The notes below the pieces were generated by a model. That model was not told where the DNA came from. It was given only the letters and a program-made list of their open reading frames with translations, and did not search any database. Source: Pseudomonas sp. 10S4 (GTDB lineage: Bacteria > Pseudomonadota > Gammaproteobacteria > Pseudomonadales > Pseudomonadaceae). From it: 64,000 nt of DNA. The position numbers were made by a program, and so were the translations under genes. The stretch lies in assembly GCF_034344865.1 (NCBI RefSeq), contig NZ_CP133774.1, positions 3,286,001 to 3,350,000 of the forward strand, written 5' to 3'. Positions 16,802 to 26,177 of the stretch are shown here, one piece after another (within the stretch, counting starts at the first letter, position 1; each line of letters starts with the position of its first letter).

Positions 16802-17269
16802 ATGACCGCCGTACTCGATACACTCGTCGCGGTGCGGCGAACCGCAATGGACCTGCTCGCACGACGCGAGCACGGTCGAGTCGAGCTGACGCGTAAACTG
16901 CGTCAGCGCGGCGCTCTCCCTGAAATGATCGACACAGCACTCGACCGGCTGACGGAAGAAGGGCTGCTGTCCGAATCCCGTTACCTCGAAAGCTTCGTTT
17001 CCTACCGTGCCCGTTCCGGTTACGGCCCTTTGCGCATTCGTGAAGAGCTGGGCCAGCGCGGCCTGCAACGTACCGATATCGAGCTTGCCTTGCGCGAAAG
17101 CGGTATCAACTGGCACGAACAACTGGAAGACACCTGGCGGCGCAAGTTTGCCGGGCACTTACCGATAGACATGCGCGAGCGTGCCAAGCAAGGGCGCTTC
17201 CTGGCTTATCGGGGTTTTTCCATGGAGATGATCAACCGCTTGTTCAGCGGTCGAGGAATGGACGATTAA
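16802..17269 (+). CDS. recX: RecA regulator RecX
   Basis: 155 residues. The protein is three-helix repeats: [40 protein letters not shown] and [20 protein letters not shown] are RecX motifs. It binds RecA filaments and inhibits their extension. Start ATG 16802, right after recA; an intrinsic terminator follows. Confidence 0.95.
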   Translation: MTAVLDTLVAVRRTAMDLLARREHGRVELTRKLRQRGALPEMIDTALDRLTEEGLLSESRYLESFVSYRARSGYGPLRIREELGQRGLQRTDIELALRESGINWHEQLEDTWRRKFAGHLPIDMRERAKQGRFLAYRGFSMEMINRLFSGRGMDD

Positions 17270-17272
17270 ATA

Positions 17273-17309
17273 AAAACGGCCCGCTATTTCGATAGCGGGC
17301 CGTTTTTTT
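17273..17309 (+). terminator. Intrinsic terminator after recX
   Basis: ACGGCCCGCTAT and ATAGCGGGCCGT pair over TTCG, then seven Ts. With As on the other side it may also serve the opposing LOG gene. Confidence 0.95.
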
Positions 17310-17318
17310 GCCTTTTAT

Positions 17319-18436
17319 TTAGGTCACTTTGGACGGTTCCCGAGTGCGCTGCTGCGCCTGGGGTTTGGGCTGCGCCCAGTTTTCCGGCAGGTTGATAAAG
17401 TCCACCAACTCCCGCAAGCGCCCATGATCACGGGCGTTGAAGGTGAAGGCCAGTCGCACCAGATGGCTGAACTGCGGCTCATCGTGCTCCTCACCGGCGT
17501 AGGTATGCTGATGGAAGTGGTCGCTCAGGCACAGGTCGGCGAATGCCGTCTGCATGTGTTTGAGCGCTCCGTCGCTGAGCTTGTGATTCATGCGAATCAC
17601 AAATTGATGCTTGAGCCAGCGGCTGGAGTGGAAGTTGCTGTAGAACTGGTTGATCTGCTCCACCGCCTCTTCGGCGCTGTAGACCAGGCTCACCAGCTTC
17701 ATGTCGGTGGGCAGGATGTAGCGATTCTCCTCCAGTTGATGGTGGATGAAGTCCAGTGCGCCTTGCCAGAACTTGCCACCCGGCGTATCCAGCAACACCA
17801 CTGGTACTAGTGGGCTTTTGCCGGTCTGGATCAGGGTCAGCACTTCCAGTGCTTCGTCCAGCGTACCGAAACCGCCCGGGCACAGGACCAGCGCGTCGGC
17901 TTCCTTGACGAAGAACAGCTTGCGGGTAAAAAGAAGTGGAAGGACAGCAGGTTGGTGGTGCCCTGGACAGTAGGGTTGGCATGCTGCTCGAAGGGCAGCG
18001 TGATGTTGAACCCCAGGCTGTGTTCCAGGCCGGCGCCTTCATGGGCTGCCGCCATGATGCCGCCGCCGGCACCGGTAATGACCATCAGGTCCGAGCGCGC
18101 CAACGCGGCGCCGAGCTCTCGGGCCATGCCATACAACGGGTGTTCGATCGGTGTGCGGGCAGAGCCGAACACAGTGACTTTGCGCCGCCCTTTGAACTGT
18201 TCCAGCACACGGAAAGCATGCTCCAGTTCGCGCAGGGCTTGCAGGGTGATCTTGGCGTTCCAGCGGTTGTGATCTTCCTGGGCCATGCGCAGCACGGTCA
18301 GGATCATGTCGCGGTAAATCGGGATGTTGGGGCTGTTGGGTGAAACCAGGTTGAGTTGCTCTTCGACCTTGCTGGTGAGGTCGTGGCCGCTTTCTTCGAA
18401 ATGACGGCTGAGGAGGTCATTCGGTTGGTAAGGCAT
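17319..18436 (-). pseudogene. LOG-family (TIGR00730) Rossmann protein, frame broken once
   Basis: The N-terminal frame (18436 down to about 17930) has MPYQPNDLLSRHFEESGHDL, VTVFGSARTPIEHPLYGMAR and VITGAGGGIMAAAHEGAG, the nucleotide-binding part. The frame is lost at five As (17928-17932 on the plus strand). The second frame carries the conserved active-site motif CPGGFGTLDEALEVLTLIQT and a long C-terminal extension, ending at 17319. One added base restores about 372 residues. LOG proteins are phosphoribohydrolases, or related nucleotide-binding enzymes. Here the PGGxGTxxE motif is intact. It corresponds to the protein found in this place beside recX in other pseudomonads. Confidence 0.85.
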
Positions 18437-18900
18437 TCAACTTCTCCTTATGCACAGAACCCTTGGCTCCGACAAAACAGTCGTCGCCGCGACACTCCGT
18501 GTGTCGCTGTCTGCCCAAGCCCTTGCCTGGGCGTTCCACCTGACCCGAGTTGCAATCGAGTCATCCATACAGGCTCTGTTTTTCCCTTGGATGAAAGAAA
18601 CATTCGCACAACAAGACGCGTAATGGGCGGCCCCTTTGCGGCCCTGAAAAGTGAACATGACTATCTGAATCTAGACCTTCGCGGTGATTTGCGCTGACTT
18701 GATCATTGCGCCGCAAAGTCTTTCCTGGCAACCGCTTATTGACGATTCGCAACGTAGTTTCACCGCTCGTCTGAAGGCAAGCCCGGTAGCTGCGGCTCTG
18801 ATTTACTAAGTTACAGGCGTGACACGACAACTTTGCGTCAATGGCAGTACGCAAGGTTCGCGCAGTTCAGGGATTTGAGTGTGCAGGGAGGCGGGAAATC
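18437..18900. other. Intergenic region between LOG gene and small RHH-like gene
   Basis: 464 bases with no convincing gene. GGGCGGCCCC-TTT-GCGGCCC near 18623-18643 forms a short hairpin. No other structure or promoter match was convincing. Confidence 0.5.
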
Positions 18901-19095
18901 ATGGCCAGAGTGACTCTGGAGATCGATGCGCAACTGTATCGATTGTTGAAATCGTCAGCCGAGGCCAATCATTTGAGTCTTGAGGAGGAGTGCTGCCGGC
19001 GTCTGGGCGGCGGCGAGCGCCGTTCGCGGTATTTGCAGGCCTTGCTGGCAGAACTGCGCGCCGAAGATGAACAGCGGCGCGCTAATGCTCGATAG
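18901..19095 (+). CDS. Small ribbon-helix-helix-like protein
   Basis: 64 residues from ATG 18901. The pattern MARVTLEIDAQLYRLLKSSA-EANHLSLEEECCRRL is a beta strand followed by two helices, as in Arc/CopG-type DNA-binding proteins; the tail is basic and acidic (ELRAEDEQRRANAR). A 20-residue longer reading from 18841 lacks a good ribosome site. No partner toxin gene lies next to it, so a role as antitoxin is not supported. It may be a small regulator. Confidence 0.6.
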   Translation: MARVTLEIDAQLYRLLKSSAEANHLSLEEECCRRLGGGERRSRYLQALLAELRAEDEQRRANAR

Positions 19096-19521
19096 TTACT
19101 TCTTCTTCGCAGGTGTGGCTTTCGGGCAATCAGATTCCTGATAGCTGGCGGAGCCGACCGAGCGGTTGGTCTTCACCTCAGTGAAGTCGTAACGCATGAC
19201 CGCGCCCTTGGCCATCAGTTTGCGGAACGATGGGTTATTGCAGACAGAGGCACCCAGCTGGAAATACACAGCTTTTGGATCGGCACGCATCTGGTCGGCA
19301 TGGCTGCTTTGCACGCTCAAGTGGTTGATCAGTACATTGCCTTCGACGGTGTAGCCCTGATCAAGAATGTCTTCGTTGATCGCCCGTGGCGTGCCGGCGC
19401 TGCTTTGTGCGGCGACGTTTCGCAGCTCTCTGTTGAGATTCTGCTCACTTAAGGAAGCAGCCTGAGCGCTGAAGGACGACGCCAGCAAAATGGCAGCGGT
19501 GGGAACGATAAGGCGCAGCAT
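19096..19521 (-). CDS. Secreted QSregVF-family protein (PA3611-like)
   Basis: 141 residues from ATG 19521, preceded by AGGAGAG. A signal peptide (MLRLIVPTAAILLASSFSAQAA) is clear. The mature part has NRELRNVAAQSSAGTPRAIN, two cysteines (VCNNPSFRKLM, ESDCPKATPA) and a lysine tail. Family, size and gene neighbourhood (recA side of dgkA/erdR) match the PA3611 protein of P. aeruginosa, a quorum-sensing-regulated secreted virulence-linked protein of known fold. The molecular function is not established. It converges with the small RHH-like gene and abuts its end. Confidence 0.75.
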   Translation of the reverse strand: MLRLIVPTAAILLASSFSAQAASLSEQNLNRELRNVAAQSSAGTPRAINEDILDQGYTVEGNVLINHLSVQSSHADQMRADPKAVYFQLGASVCNNPSFRKLMAKGAVMRYDFTEVKTNRSVGSASYQESDCPKATPAKKK

Positions 19522-19712
19522 GAAACTCTCCTGGTTCAGTGACTGGTGGTTTCGACCAGCCACATGACTGTGCGTTCAGTGGCGGCGAATTATAGGGGAG
19601 CAGGCCCGGACGGTACAGGCTTGCACCGGCCGCTCTGGTAAACTGCCTGCACTTTTCTGCCTTGCCGAGTGCTTTTTGTGTCGATTTTCCTTACCTGTCG
19701 GCGTTGCCTGCG

Positions 19713-20471
19713 ATGAATTCCGTCCCTGCTGAGTTTGCGGTAAACGCCGTCGCCCGTTTGCGCGATGAGCGTGAAGAGGCCGGCATCAAGCCGATTCAGG
19801 CCCGTGGCTGGCGCGCCACCCGTTGCCGTGCCTGCCGGGTGATCGAGAGCCATTGCCTGTGCGCCTGGCGTCCGCAGGTTGAAACCCGCTCCGGCGTGTG
19901 CCTGATCATGACCAACAAGGAAGTGTTCAAACCGAGCAACACCGGCTGGCTGATCGCTGATGTGGTGCGCGACAACCATGCGTTCATCTGGTCGCGTACC
20001 GAAGTCGATCAGCAACTGTTGGATCTGCTCGCCGACCCGCAATGGCAGCCTTACCTGGTGTTTCCGGGCGAATATGTCGAGCCTGAGCGGGTAACGAATA
20101 CGGTCGACACCGATAGCGCCAAGCGGCCGCTGTTTATTCTGCTGGACGCGACGTGGACTGAAGCGCGGAAGATCTTCCGCAAGAGCCCTTACTTTGACCG
20201 GTTGCCGATCCTCAGCCTGCTGCCCGAAAAACTCTCCCGCTACCGCTTGCGTCGCTCGACCCGCAGCGAGCATCTGTGCACCGCCGAAGTGGCGGCGCTG
20301 TGCCTGGATCTGGCGGGGGATAACGACGCGGCATCGGCACTGGACGCTTACTTCGATGTGTTCAGCCAACATTACCTGGACGCCAAGCGTCAGCTGGATA
20401 TGAACGTTTCAACCCCGGCCCACGCGGAACTGATGCCCTTCGTTCAAGGCGCGGCGCCGGTGATGTGCTGA
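19713..20471 (+). CDS. tapT: tRNA-uridine aminocarboxypropyltransferase TapT (DTW domain)
   Basis: 252 residues from ATG 19713; an in-frame start 51 bases upstream exists but adds an unconserved leader. The N-terminal zinc-like cysteines (TRCRACRVIESHCLCAW) and the DTW-type motif LDATWTEARKIFRKSPYF, then LRRSTRSEHLCTAEVAALCL, identify the DTW family. Its E. coli member transfers the aminocarboxypropyl group of S-adenosylmethionine to U47 of tRNA. Here the motif reads DATW. Confidence 0.85.
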   Translation: MNSVPAEFAVNAVARLRDEREEAGIKPIQARGWRATRCRACRVIESHCLCAWRPQVETRSGVCLIMTNKEVFKPSNTGWLIADVVRDNHAFIWSRTEVDQQLLDLLADPQWQPYLVFPGEYVEPERVTNTVDTDSAKRPLFILLDATWTEARKIFRKSPYFDRLPILSLLPEKLSRYRLRRSTRSEHLCTAEVAALCLDLAGDNDAASALDAYFDVFSQHYLDAKRQLDMNVSTPAHAELMPFVQGAAPVMC

Positions 20472-20711
20472 GAGTCGCCCATACTGCAAACAGCGGGGCG
20501 GGCCACGCAACTTGACCACCCTGGCTTCGCTGGGCATGCTTGGCGCCGATTAGGGCGCGGCCAAGGTTTGATACGCCGTATTCTTTACGTGATAGCCACG
20601 TGATTGGCGTTGAACGTGCCCTGTTGGTGCAGCTCCGTGGCTGTACCTCGAGTTGTTTTGGTGAGGCCTGAATGCATCAGGCGTCCCATAAAAAACAGGA
20701 TCATTTGAAAA
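20472..20711. other. Intergenic region upstream of erdR
   Basis: 240 bases without a gene. It should hold the erdR promoter; TTGGCGTTGAACGTGCCC and the AT-poor sequence give no clear -35/-10 pair. Confidence 0.4.
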
Positions 20712-21362
20712 ATGGCCACATACGAAATCCTGATTGCCGATGACCATCCTCTTTTTCGTAGTGCCCTGCATCAAGCGTTGACCCTGGGCCTGGGCCCGGA
20801 TGTCCGTCTGGTGGAAGTGGCGAGCATTGCCGAGCTGGAAACCCGCCTGGACGAAAAGGCCGACTGGGACCTGGTGCTGCTGGACCTGAACATGCCGGGG
20901 GCCTACGGTTTTTCCGGGCTGGTGCTGTTGCGCGGTCAGTACCCGCAGATTCCGGTGGTGATGGTCTCGGCCCAGGAAGAAGCCTCGATCATGGTCAAGT
21001 CTCGTGAGTTTGGCGCCAGCGGTTTCATTCCCAAGTCGAGCGACCTGAGCGTTATTCAAAAAGCCGTGCGTGCGGTACTGGATGGCGATGTCTTCTGGCC
21101 GCCCCAGGCGTTCGAAGCCGTCATCGTCTCGGCGGAGGCAAAGGCTGCCAGCGAAGGGCTTGCGAGCCTGACGCCCCAACAGTTCCGGGTGTTGACCATG
21201 GTCTGTGAAGGCTTGCTGAACAAACAGATTGCCTACGAGCTGAGCGTTTCCGAAGCGACGATCAAGGCTCACGTGACGGCGATTTTCCGCAAGTTGAATG
21301 TGCGGACCCGGACCCAGGCAGCGTTACTCTTGCAACAACTTGAGTCAATTTCGAGCCATTAA
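20712..21362 (+). CDS. erdR: LuxR-type response regulator ErdR
   Basis: 216 residues. The receiver domain has ADDHPLFRSAL (acidic pair), phospho-acceptor aspartate in LVLLDLNMPG and the lysine in FIPKSS. The C-terminal LuxR helix-turn-helix reads LTPQQFRVLTMVCEGLLNKQ then IAYELSVSEATIKAHVTAIF. Location next to dgkA matches PA3604/ErdR, the regulator that controls acetate and ethanol utilisation genes such as acsA. No sensor kinase gene adjoins it, as in other pseudomonads. Confidence 0.85.
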   Translation: MATYEILIADDHPLFRSALHQALTLGLGPDVRLVEVASIAELETRLDEKADWDLVLLDLNMPGAYGFSGLVLLRGQYPQIPVVMVSAQEEASIMVKSREFGASGFIPKSSDLSVIQKAVRAVLDGDVFWPPQAFEAVIVSAEAKAASEGLASLTPQQFRVLTMVCEGLLNKQIAYELSVSEATIKAHVTAIFRKLNVRTRTQAALLLQQLESISSH

Positions 21363-21438
21363 GGCGTGGCCTATTCACGCTTTTTTGACTTTCGTTACTC
21401 TAGCTTTCCCACTCCTTTTTGGTTCAGTTGCCCACGAT

Positions 21439-21801
21439 ATGTCACCTTTTAAAGGCCAGACCGGCCTAAAACGCATCCTTAACGCCTCCGGTTACTCGCT
21501 GGATGGCCTGCGCGCCGCCTTCACTGGCGAAGCGGCTTTTCGTCAGTTGGTGTTGCTCAACGTCATCCTGATTCCGATTTCGTTCTTCCTGAACGTCAGC
21601 CGCGTCGAACAGGCGTTGTTGATCGCCGTCTGTCTGCTGGCCCTGATCGTCGAGTTGCTCAATTCGGCGGTAGAAGCGGCCATCGACCGCATTTCCCTTG
21701 AATTGCACCCACTGTCCAAGAACGCCAAGGACATGGGCAGCGCCGCGCAATTCGTGGCGTTGAGCATGATTGCGCTGGTGTGGGCGGTGATTCTGCTTTA
21801 A
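21439..21801 (+). CDS. dgkA: Diacylglycerol kinase DgkA
   Basis: 120 residues from ATG 21439. It shows three membrane helices (LVLLNVILIPISFFLNV, ALLIAVCLLALIVELLNSAV, FVALSMIALVWAVILL) and the catalytic ELLNSAVEAAIDRI motif with KDMGSAAQ. An integral inner-membrane enzyme that phosphorylates diacylglycerol released by lipid A/osmoglycan metabolism. Its stop codon overlaps the stop of the convergent LysR gene by two bases. Confidence 0.95.
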   Translation: MSPFKGQTGLKRILNASGYSLDGLRAAFTGEAAFRQLVLLNVILIPISFFLNVSRVEQALLIAVCLLALIVELLNSAVEAAIDRISLELHPLSKNAKDMGSAAQFVALSMIALVWAVILL

Positions 21802-22723
21802 GCGATGGTGGGCAGCACGATCTCGTCGCTGCGCTGAACCCCGGCGGTGAAGGCGCGGCACAGATCGAGGAATTCGCGCATCGCCGATGTCTGATATTTC
21901 TGTTTGTGCCAGATGAAATAGAACTGCCGCGCCAGGTCGAGATCCGGTGTCTCCACCGCGACCAAACTGCCGCGTCGAAAGGCATCCCGCAGCGCCAGCC
22001 GCGAAATACAGCCAATCCCCAAGCCTGACTCCACCGCGCGTTTGATCGCTTCGGTGTGTTCTAGCTCCAGGCGAATGTTCAGCGCGCTGCGATGGTGACG
22101 CATGGCCTGGTCAAAAGTCAGTCGCGTCCCCGAGCCTTGTTCGCGCAGGATCCAGGCCTCATGGGTCAGCTCTTCCATGCTCGCCGTGCCGCGTTTGGCC
22201 AGCGGATGCTGGGGGCGCAGAACACCACCAACTCATCTTCGACCCAGCTTTGCACTTCGATGTCGGGGTGGCTGCAGTCGCCTTCGATTAGACCCAGATC
22301 AATTTCATAGTGGGCGACTTGTTGCACGATGTTGGCAGTGTTCTGCACATGCAGCTTCACTTGGCTTTCCGGATGGCGCTGCATGAAGCTGCCGATCAGC
22401 AACGTCGCCAGGTAATTGCCGATCGTCAGGGTCGCACCGACTGCCAGTGAGCCGAAACCGGACTTGCCGTTAAGCAGGTCTTCGATTTCCTTGGCCTGGT
22501 CGAGCAGGGCCACCGCTTGGGGCAGCAGCTGTTTGCCGAGGGCGTTGAGGCTCAGCCGTTTGCCGGCGCGGTCGAACAACTGACAGCTGCACTGGCGCTC
22601 TAGCTCGGTGATCGAGGTGCTTGCCGCCGACTGCGAGAGGTTGAGCAGGCCCGCAGCACGGGACACGCTTTCCTGCTGAGCGACGGCGACGAAGACTTGA
22701 AGTTGACGCAGAGTAAATCGCAT
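21798..22723 (-). pseudogene. finR: LysR-type regulator FinR, frame broken once
   Basis: The N-terminal frame (MRFTLRQLQVFVAVAQQESV, SRAAGLLNLSQSAASTSITE) is a standard LysR winged helix, followed by the start of the effector domain up to ELVVFCAP. The frame is lost at five Gs (22211-22215, plus strand). The remainder (MEELTHEAWILREQGSGTRL, VESGLGIGCISRLALRDAFR) continues in another frame to 21798. One added base gives HPLAKRG and about 308 residues. It is divergent from fpr, exactly as finR in P. putida, where FinR activates fpr under oxidative stress. The 147-base gap should hold its operator. Confidence 0.85.
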
Positions 22724-22870
22724 ATCGATATAACCGATAACCCTTATCTTAATAATCCAGTTAACAGATATTGTGGCTGCCATTAGAATGCGATGCAATT
22801 GCGCGCGGCCGCTCTTTTTGTGGAGCAGGCGCAGAGCACGCGCAGACCAATCTCCAGGAGTCCGACGTAC

Positions 22871-23650
22871 ATGAGCAACATGAACCACGAGCGTGTCCTC
22901 AGTGTTCATCACTGGAACGACACTCTGTTCAGCTTCAAGTGCACCCGCGACCCGGGCCTGCGCTTCGAGAACGGTCAGTTCGTGATGATCGGCCTGCAAC
23001 AGCCCAACGGCCGCCCGCTTATGCGCGCTTACTCGATTGCCAGCCCGAACTGGGAAGAGCATCTCGAGTTCTTCAGCATCAAGGTGCCTGATGGTCCGCT
23101 GACTTCGCAGTTGCAGCATCTGAAGGAAGGCGACGAGATCATCATCAGCAAGAAGCCTACCGGCACGCTGGTGCTGGATGACTTGAAGCCTGGCAAACAT
23201 TTGTACCTGCTCAGCACCGGTACTGGTCTGGCGCCGTTCATGAGCGTCATTCAGGACCCGGAAACCTACGAGCGTTTCGAAAAAGTGATCCTGTGCCACG
23301 GCGTACGTTACGTCAACGAAGTCGCTTACCGCGAATTCATCACCGAGCACCTGCCGCAGAACGAATTCTTCGGCGAAGCCCTGCGTGACAAGTTGATTTA
23401 CTACCCAACCGTGACCCGCGAGCCGTTTGAGAACGAAGGTCGCCTGACCGACCTGATGCGCAGCGGCAAGCTGTTCAGCGATATCGGTCTGCCACCGATC
23501 AACCCGCAGGACGACCGCGCCATGCTGTGCGGCAGCCCGAGCATGCTCGACGAAACCAGCGAAGTGCTGAACAGCTTCGGCCTGAAAGTTTCGCCGCGGA
23601 TGCGCGAGCCGGGTGACTACCTGATCGAGCGTGCGTTCGTCGAGAAGTAA
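22871..23650 (+). CDS. fpr: Ferredoxin/flavodoxin-NADP+ reductase Fpr
   Basis: 259 residues from ATG 22871. FAD-binding RAYSIASPNWEEHLEFFSIK, NADP-binding LLSTGTGLAPFMSVIQDPET and the C-terminal YLIERAFVEK of the Pseudomonas-type Fpr are visible. It moves electrons between NADPH and ferredoxin or flavodoxin, and is induced in oxidative stress. Divergent from finR. An intrinsic terminator follows. Confidence 0.95.
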   Translation: MSNMNHERVLSVHHWNDTLFSFKCTRDPGLRFENGQFVMIGLQQPNGRPLMRAYSIASPNWEEHLEFFSIKVPDGPLTSQLQHLKEGDEIIISKKPTGTLVLDDLKPGKHLYLLSTGTGLAPFMSVIQDPETYERFEKVILCHGVRYVNEVAYREFITEHLPQNEFFGEALRDKLIYYPTVTREPFENEGRLTDLMRSGKLFSDIGLPPINPQDDRAMLCGSPSMLDETSEVLNSFGLKVSPRMREPGDYLIERAFVEK

Positions 23651-23665
23651 GCACACCGCATCACT

Positions 23666-23707
23666 GAAAAGCCCCCATTGCCTGTGCAGGCGATGGGGGC
23701 TTTTTTA
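23666..23707 (+). terminator. Intrinsic terminator after fpr
   Basis: AAAAGCCCCCATTGCCTG pairs with CAGGCGATGGGGGCTTTTTT over a short loop. Confidence 0.95.
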
Positions 23708-23756
23708 TGCCTGACACAATCCTCCGTAGGAGCTGACGAGTGAAACGAGGCTGCTC

Positions 23757-24458
23757 CTACGTGTTGGGAACCGGGATGACTTCCAGGACTCGGATCACCC
23801 CGGCCTCCGGGTAATGCCAGCGCACATCCAGATCCCAGAACTGTGCGCCATATTCCCTTTCCGGCGTAGGAATCTGGTACGCCGGACGTGGGTCTTGCGC
23901 CAGGCATTGCTCAATCAGCGCCACTAACGGCTCGTCAAGGCGCTGAGCATGTGCGTGAGCCTGTTGCAGCGCCGAATCCGTCCACTGCACGGGAATCAGC
24001 TGCGGCGCGGCGCTGGCGATGCTATTGGACGCCGTGTCGATGATGTCGGCGTAAGGCACGTAGGGTTTGATGTCGAGAATCGGCGTGCCGTCGAGCAAGT
24101 CGATCCCGGAAATCCACAGCCGATTGGCTTCAACCTTGTCCAGTTTGACCACTGACTGGCCGATCCCGTTGGGCCGATGCGTCGCACGAGTGGCGAACAC
24201 GCCCATGGATTTATTACCGCCGAGGCGAGGAGGGCGGACTTTGAGTCGTGGCTTTTCTTCCAGGGCCTGATGGAACAGGAACAGCAGCCAGACATGGCTG
24301 ACCTGCTCCAGCCCTTGCACCGCATCGCCTTGATCGAACGGCGCCACCAGCTCCAACACACCGCGAGCGGCCGGGGCCAGTTGCGGTTGGCGCGGGATGG
24401 CGAATTTCTCCTTGAAGCAGGAGCGCACGAAGCCGATGGGGGAAACGCTGTAGGTCAT
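23757..24458 (-). CDS. trmO: tRNA (t6A37) methyltransferase TrmO
   Basis: 233 residues. MTYSVSPIGFVRSCFKEKFA, ATRATHRPNGIGQSVVKLD and LDGTPILDIKPYVPYAD are the TrmO (UPF0066/YaeB) motifs. The enzyme N6-methylates t6A at position 37 of tRNA-Thr using S-adenosylmethionine through a distinctive beta-barrel fold. It converges with fpr. Confidence 0.92.
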   Translation of the reverse strand: MTYSVSPIGFVRSCFKEKFAIPRQPQLAPAARGVLELVAPFDQGDAVQGLEQVSHVWLLFLFHQALEEKPRLKVRPPRLGGNKSMGVFATRATHRPNGIGQSVVKLDKVEANRLWISGIDLLDGTPILDIKPYVPYADIIDTASNSIASAAPQLIPVQWTDSALQQAHAHAQRLDEPLVALIEQCLAQDPRPAYQIPTPEREYGAQFWDLDVRWHYPEAGVIRVLEVIPVPNT

Positions 24459-24537
24459 GGTCTGGGGTCGAAGCGGGGTAGGAGGCGGGCATGATAACCC
24501 GATCGCCCTCAGGTTCGGTGGCGCCTGTCAGTCCGTC

Positions 24538-24633
24538 ATCGCGAGCAAGCTCGCTCCCACAGGGGACCTGCTGGGTTCACAAAATTTGTGACCACCCCGG
24601 ATCAATTGTGGGAGCGAGCTTGCTCGCGAAGGC
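24538..24633. repeat. REP pair, tail-to-tail orientation
   Basis: CATCGCGAGCAAGCTCGCTC at 24538 and GTGGGAGCGAGCTTGCTCGC near 24609, the two elements pointing outward, opposite to the usual REPIN layout. Confidence 0.85.
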
Positions 24634-24645
24634 CGCGCCGCCGAT

Positions 24646-25416
24646 CTAGAGACTAAACCCACCATCCAGCGGAATAATATTCCCGGTCATATACGCCCCA
24701 GCCGTACTCGCCAAACTGATCGCCAGCGCCGCCATCTCTTCCTCCCGGCCCCAGCGCTTCATCGGAATCAACGCCGTATCCTCCGCCAATGCTTTCTCAT
24801 CACTGCCAATGTGCTGGGTCATCTTGCTCGGGAAACGTCCCGGCGCGATCACGTTGACGTTGATGTGCTGGCTGACCAGTTCCCGCGCCAGAATCCTCGA
24901 CAGTTGATGCAGGGCCGCCTTGCTCGGCCCGTAGGCATAAGCCTGTTCACCGAAGGAAGAAATCCCTGCCACCGACCCAATGTTGATGATCCGCGCCGGA
25001 TTCGCCGCCGATCCGCCCTTGCGCAGCAGCGGCAGAAACTGCTGGATGCAGTTGAACACCGAGGTCACATTCAGTTGCATGACCTTCTCCCAACCCTTGA
25101 TCGGGTAGCTTTCCAGCGGCGCGCCCCACGTGGTGCCGGCGTTGTTGACCAGAATGTCGAGATGGGTGATCTGCTCGCCCAGCCGCGTAGCCAGTTGCAG
25201 CACGCCTTCTTCGGTGGCCAGGTTGGCCGCCAAGCCGTGGCAGCGACCAAACGCGCTCAGCTCCTCGGCCGTTTGCAGGCAGGCCTCGGCATCCCGCGCG
25301 CAGACGTACACCGTGGCGCCGGCCTCGACATAAGCCTTGGCGATCATTTTGCCGATACCACGGGTGCCGCCGGTCACCAGGGCGGTGCGGCCTTGCAGGG
25401 AAAAGTAGGGGTGCAT
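24646..25416 (-). CDS. rhlG: Short-chain dehydrogenase RhlG
   Basis: 256 residues. The Rossmann motif TGGTRGIGKMIAKAYVEAGA, LDILVNNAGTTWGA, catalytic serine and YxxxK (INIGSVAGISSFGEQAYAYG then PSKAAL) are intact. The N-terminus MHPYFSLQGRTALVTGG and the end AGAYMTGNIIPLDGGFSL follow P. aeruginosa RhlG closely. RhlG is an NADPH-dependent beta-ketoacyl reductase once tied to rhamnolipid precursor supply; its true substrate is disputed. No rhl genes adjoin. Confidence 0.85.
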   Translation of the reverse strand: MHPYFSLQGRTALVTGGTRGIGKMIAKAYVEAGATVYVCARDAEACLQTAEELSAFGRCHGLAANLATEEGVLQLATRLGEQITHLDILVNNAGTTWGAPLESYPIKGWEKVMQLNVTSVFNCIQQFLPLLRKGGSAANPARIINIGSVAGISSFGEQAYAYGPSKAALHQLSRILARELVSQHINVNVIAPGRFPSKMTQHIGSDEKALAEDTALIPMKRWGREEEMAALAISLASTAGAYMTGNIIPLDGGFSL

Positions 25417-25533
25417 GGCGAATCCTGAGTGCGGAGGGTCAATACACCCTAGCCGTCAGCCGCCAAAAGCGGAGCCACTATTTTTGCGAGGAATGGGGGG
25501 CCATACGGCTAAGCCCTGAACCGCCACCATCCG

Positions 25534-25618
25534 TGTAGGAGCTGCCGCAGGCTGCGATCTTTTGACTTTGATTTTTAAGGTCCAGATCAAAAGATCGCAG
25601 CCTGCGGCAGCTCCTACA
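25534..25618. repeat. Inverted REP pair (GTAGGAGCTGCCGCAGGCTG class)
   Basis: TGTAGGAGCTGCCGCAGGCT at the left is mirrored by AGCCTGCGGCAGCTCCTACA at the right, with further pairing GATCTTTTGA/TCAAAAGATC inside. A second REP sequence class in this genome. Confidence 0.9.
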
Positions 25619-25631
25619 GGGGCCGCGCCGA

Positions 25632-26102
25632 TTACTGCGGACGAACGCGCAGGGTCAGGCCCTTGAGGAAGTTGCGCAGCAACTGGTCGCCACAGGTGCG
25701 GTAGTTGGTGTGGCCAAATTTGCGGAACAGCGCGCTCAGCTCAGGCTTGGACACCGGGAACTCGGAGGCCTTGAGGATCGCGTGCATGTCGTCTTCTTTC
25801 AGTTCGAAGGCCACGCGCAGTTTCTTCAGGATGATGTTGTTGGTCACCGGCGTTTCGATCGGCTGCGGCGGACGGCTTTCGTCCTTGCCACGCTTGAAGA
25901 TCACCAAACCATCGAGGAAATGCGCCATGACGTCGTCCGGGCAGCGTACGAAGCCTTCCTCGTCTTCCTCTTTTTTATCGAGGTAGGTCAGCAGGTCTTC
26001 CATGGACACGTCCATGCCGCCGGTCTTGATGATCTCGATGACTTTCTTGTCGCTGATGTCGAGCATGTAGCGCACGCTGCGCAGTACGTCGTTGTGAATC
26101 AT
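25632..26102 (-). CDS. DUF1456 (YehS-like) protein
   Basis: 156 residues from ATG 26102 (MIHNDVLRSVRYMLDISDKK); AGGA lies 9 bases upstream, while the in-frame TTG three codons earlier lacks this. Two homologous halves are visible: VLRSVRYMLDISDKKVIEII near the start and ILKKLRVAFELKEDDMHAIL in the second half, each followed by a LLTYLDKKEEDEEGF or ALFRKFGHTNYRTC segment. This duplication defines DUF1456. Function unknown. Confidence 0.85.
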   Translation of the reverse strand: MIHNDVLRSVRYMLDISDKKVIEIIKTGGMDVSMEDLLTYLDKKEEDEEGFVRCPDDVMAHFLDGLVIFKRGKDESRPPQPIETPVTNNIILKKLRVAFELKEDDMHAILKASEFPVSKPELSALFRKFGHTNYRTCGDQLLRNFLKGLTLRVRPQ

Positions 26103-26177
26103 GGTGTGCAATCCTGATATTCGGCAGTGGGCGCCGCATAAACAGCGGCGCCGAGATGTAGGGCGGCGGGAAAAGTC

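Noticed and set aside
18901..19095. Antitoxin gene of a toxin-antitoxin pair
   Set aside because: The product looks like a ribbon-helix-helix protein, but no toxin-like gene lies on either side.
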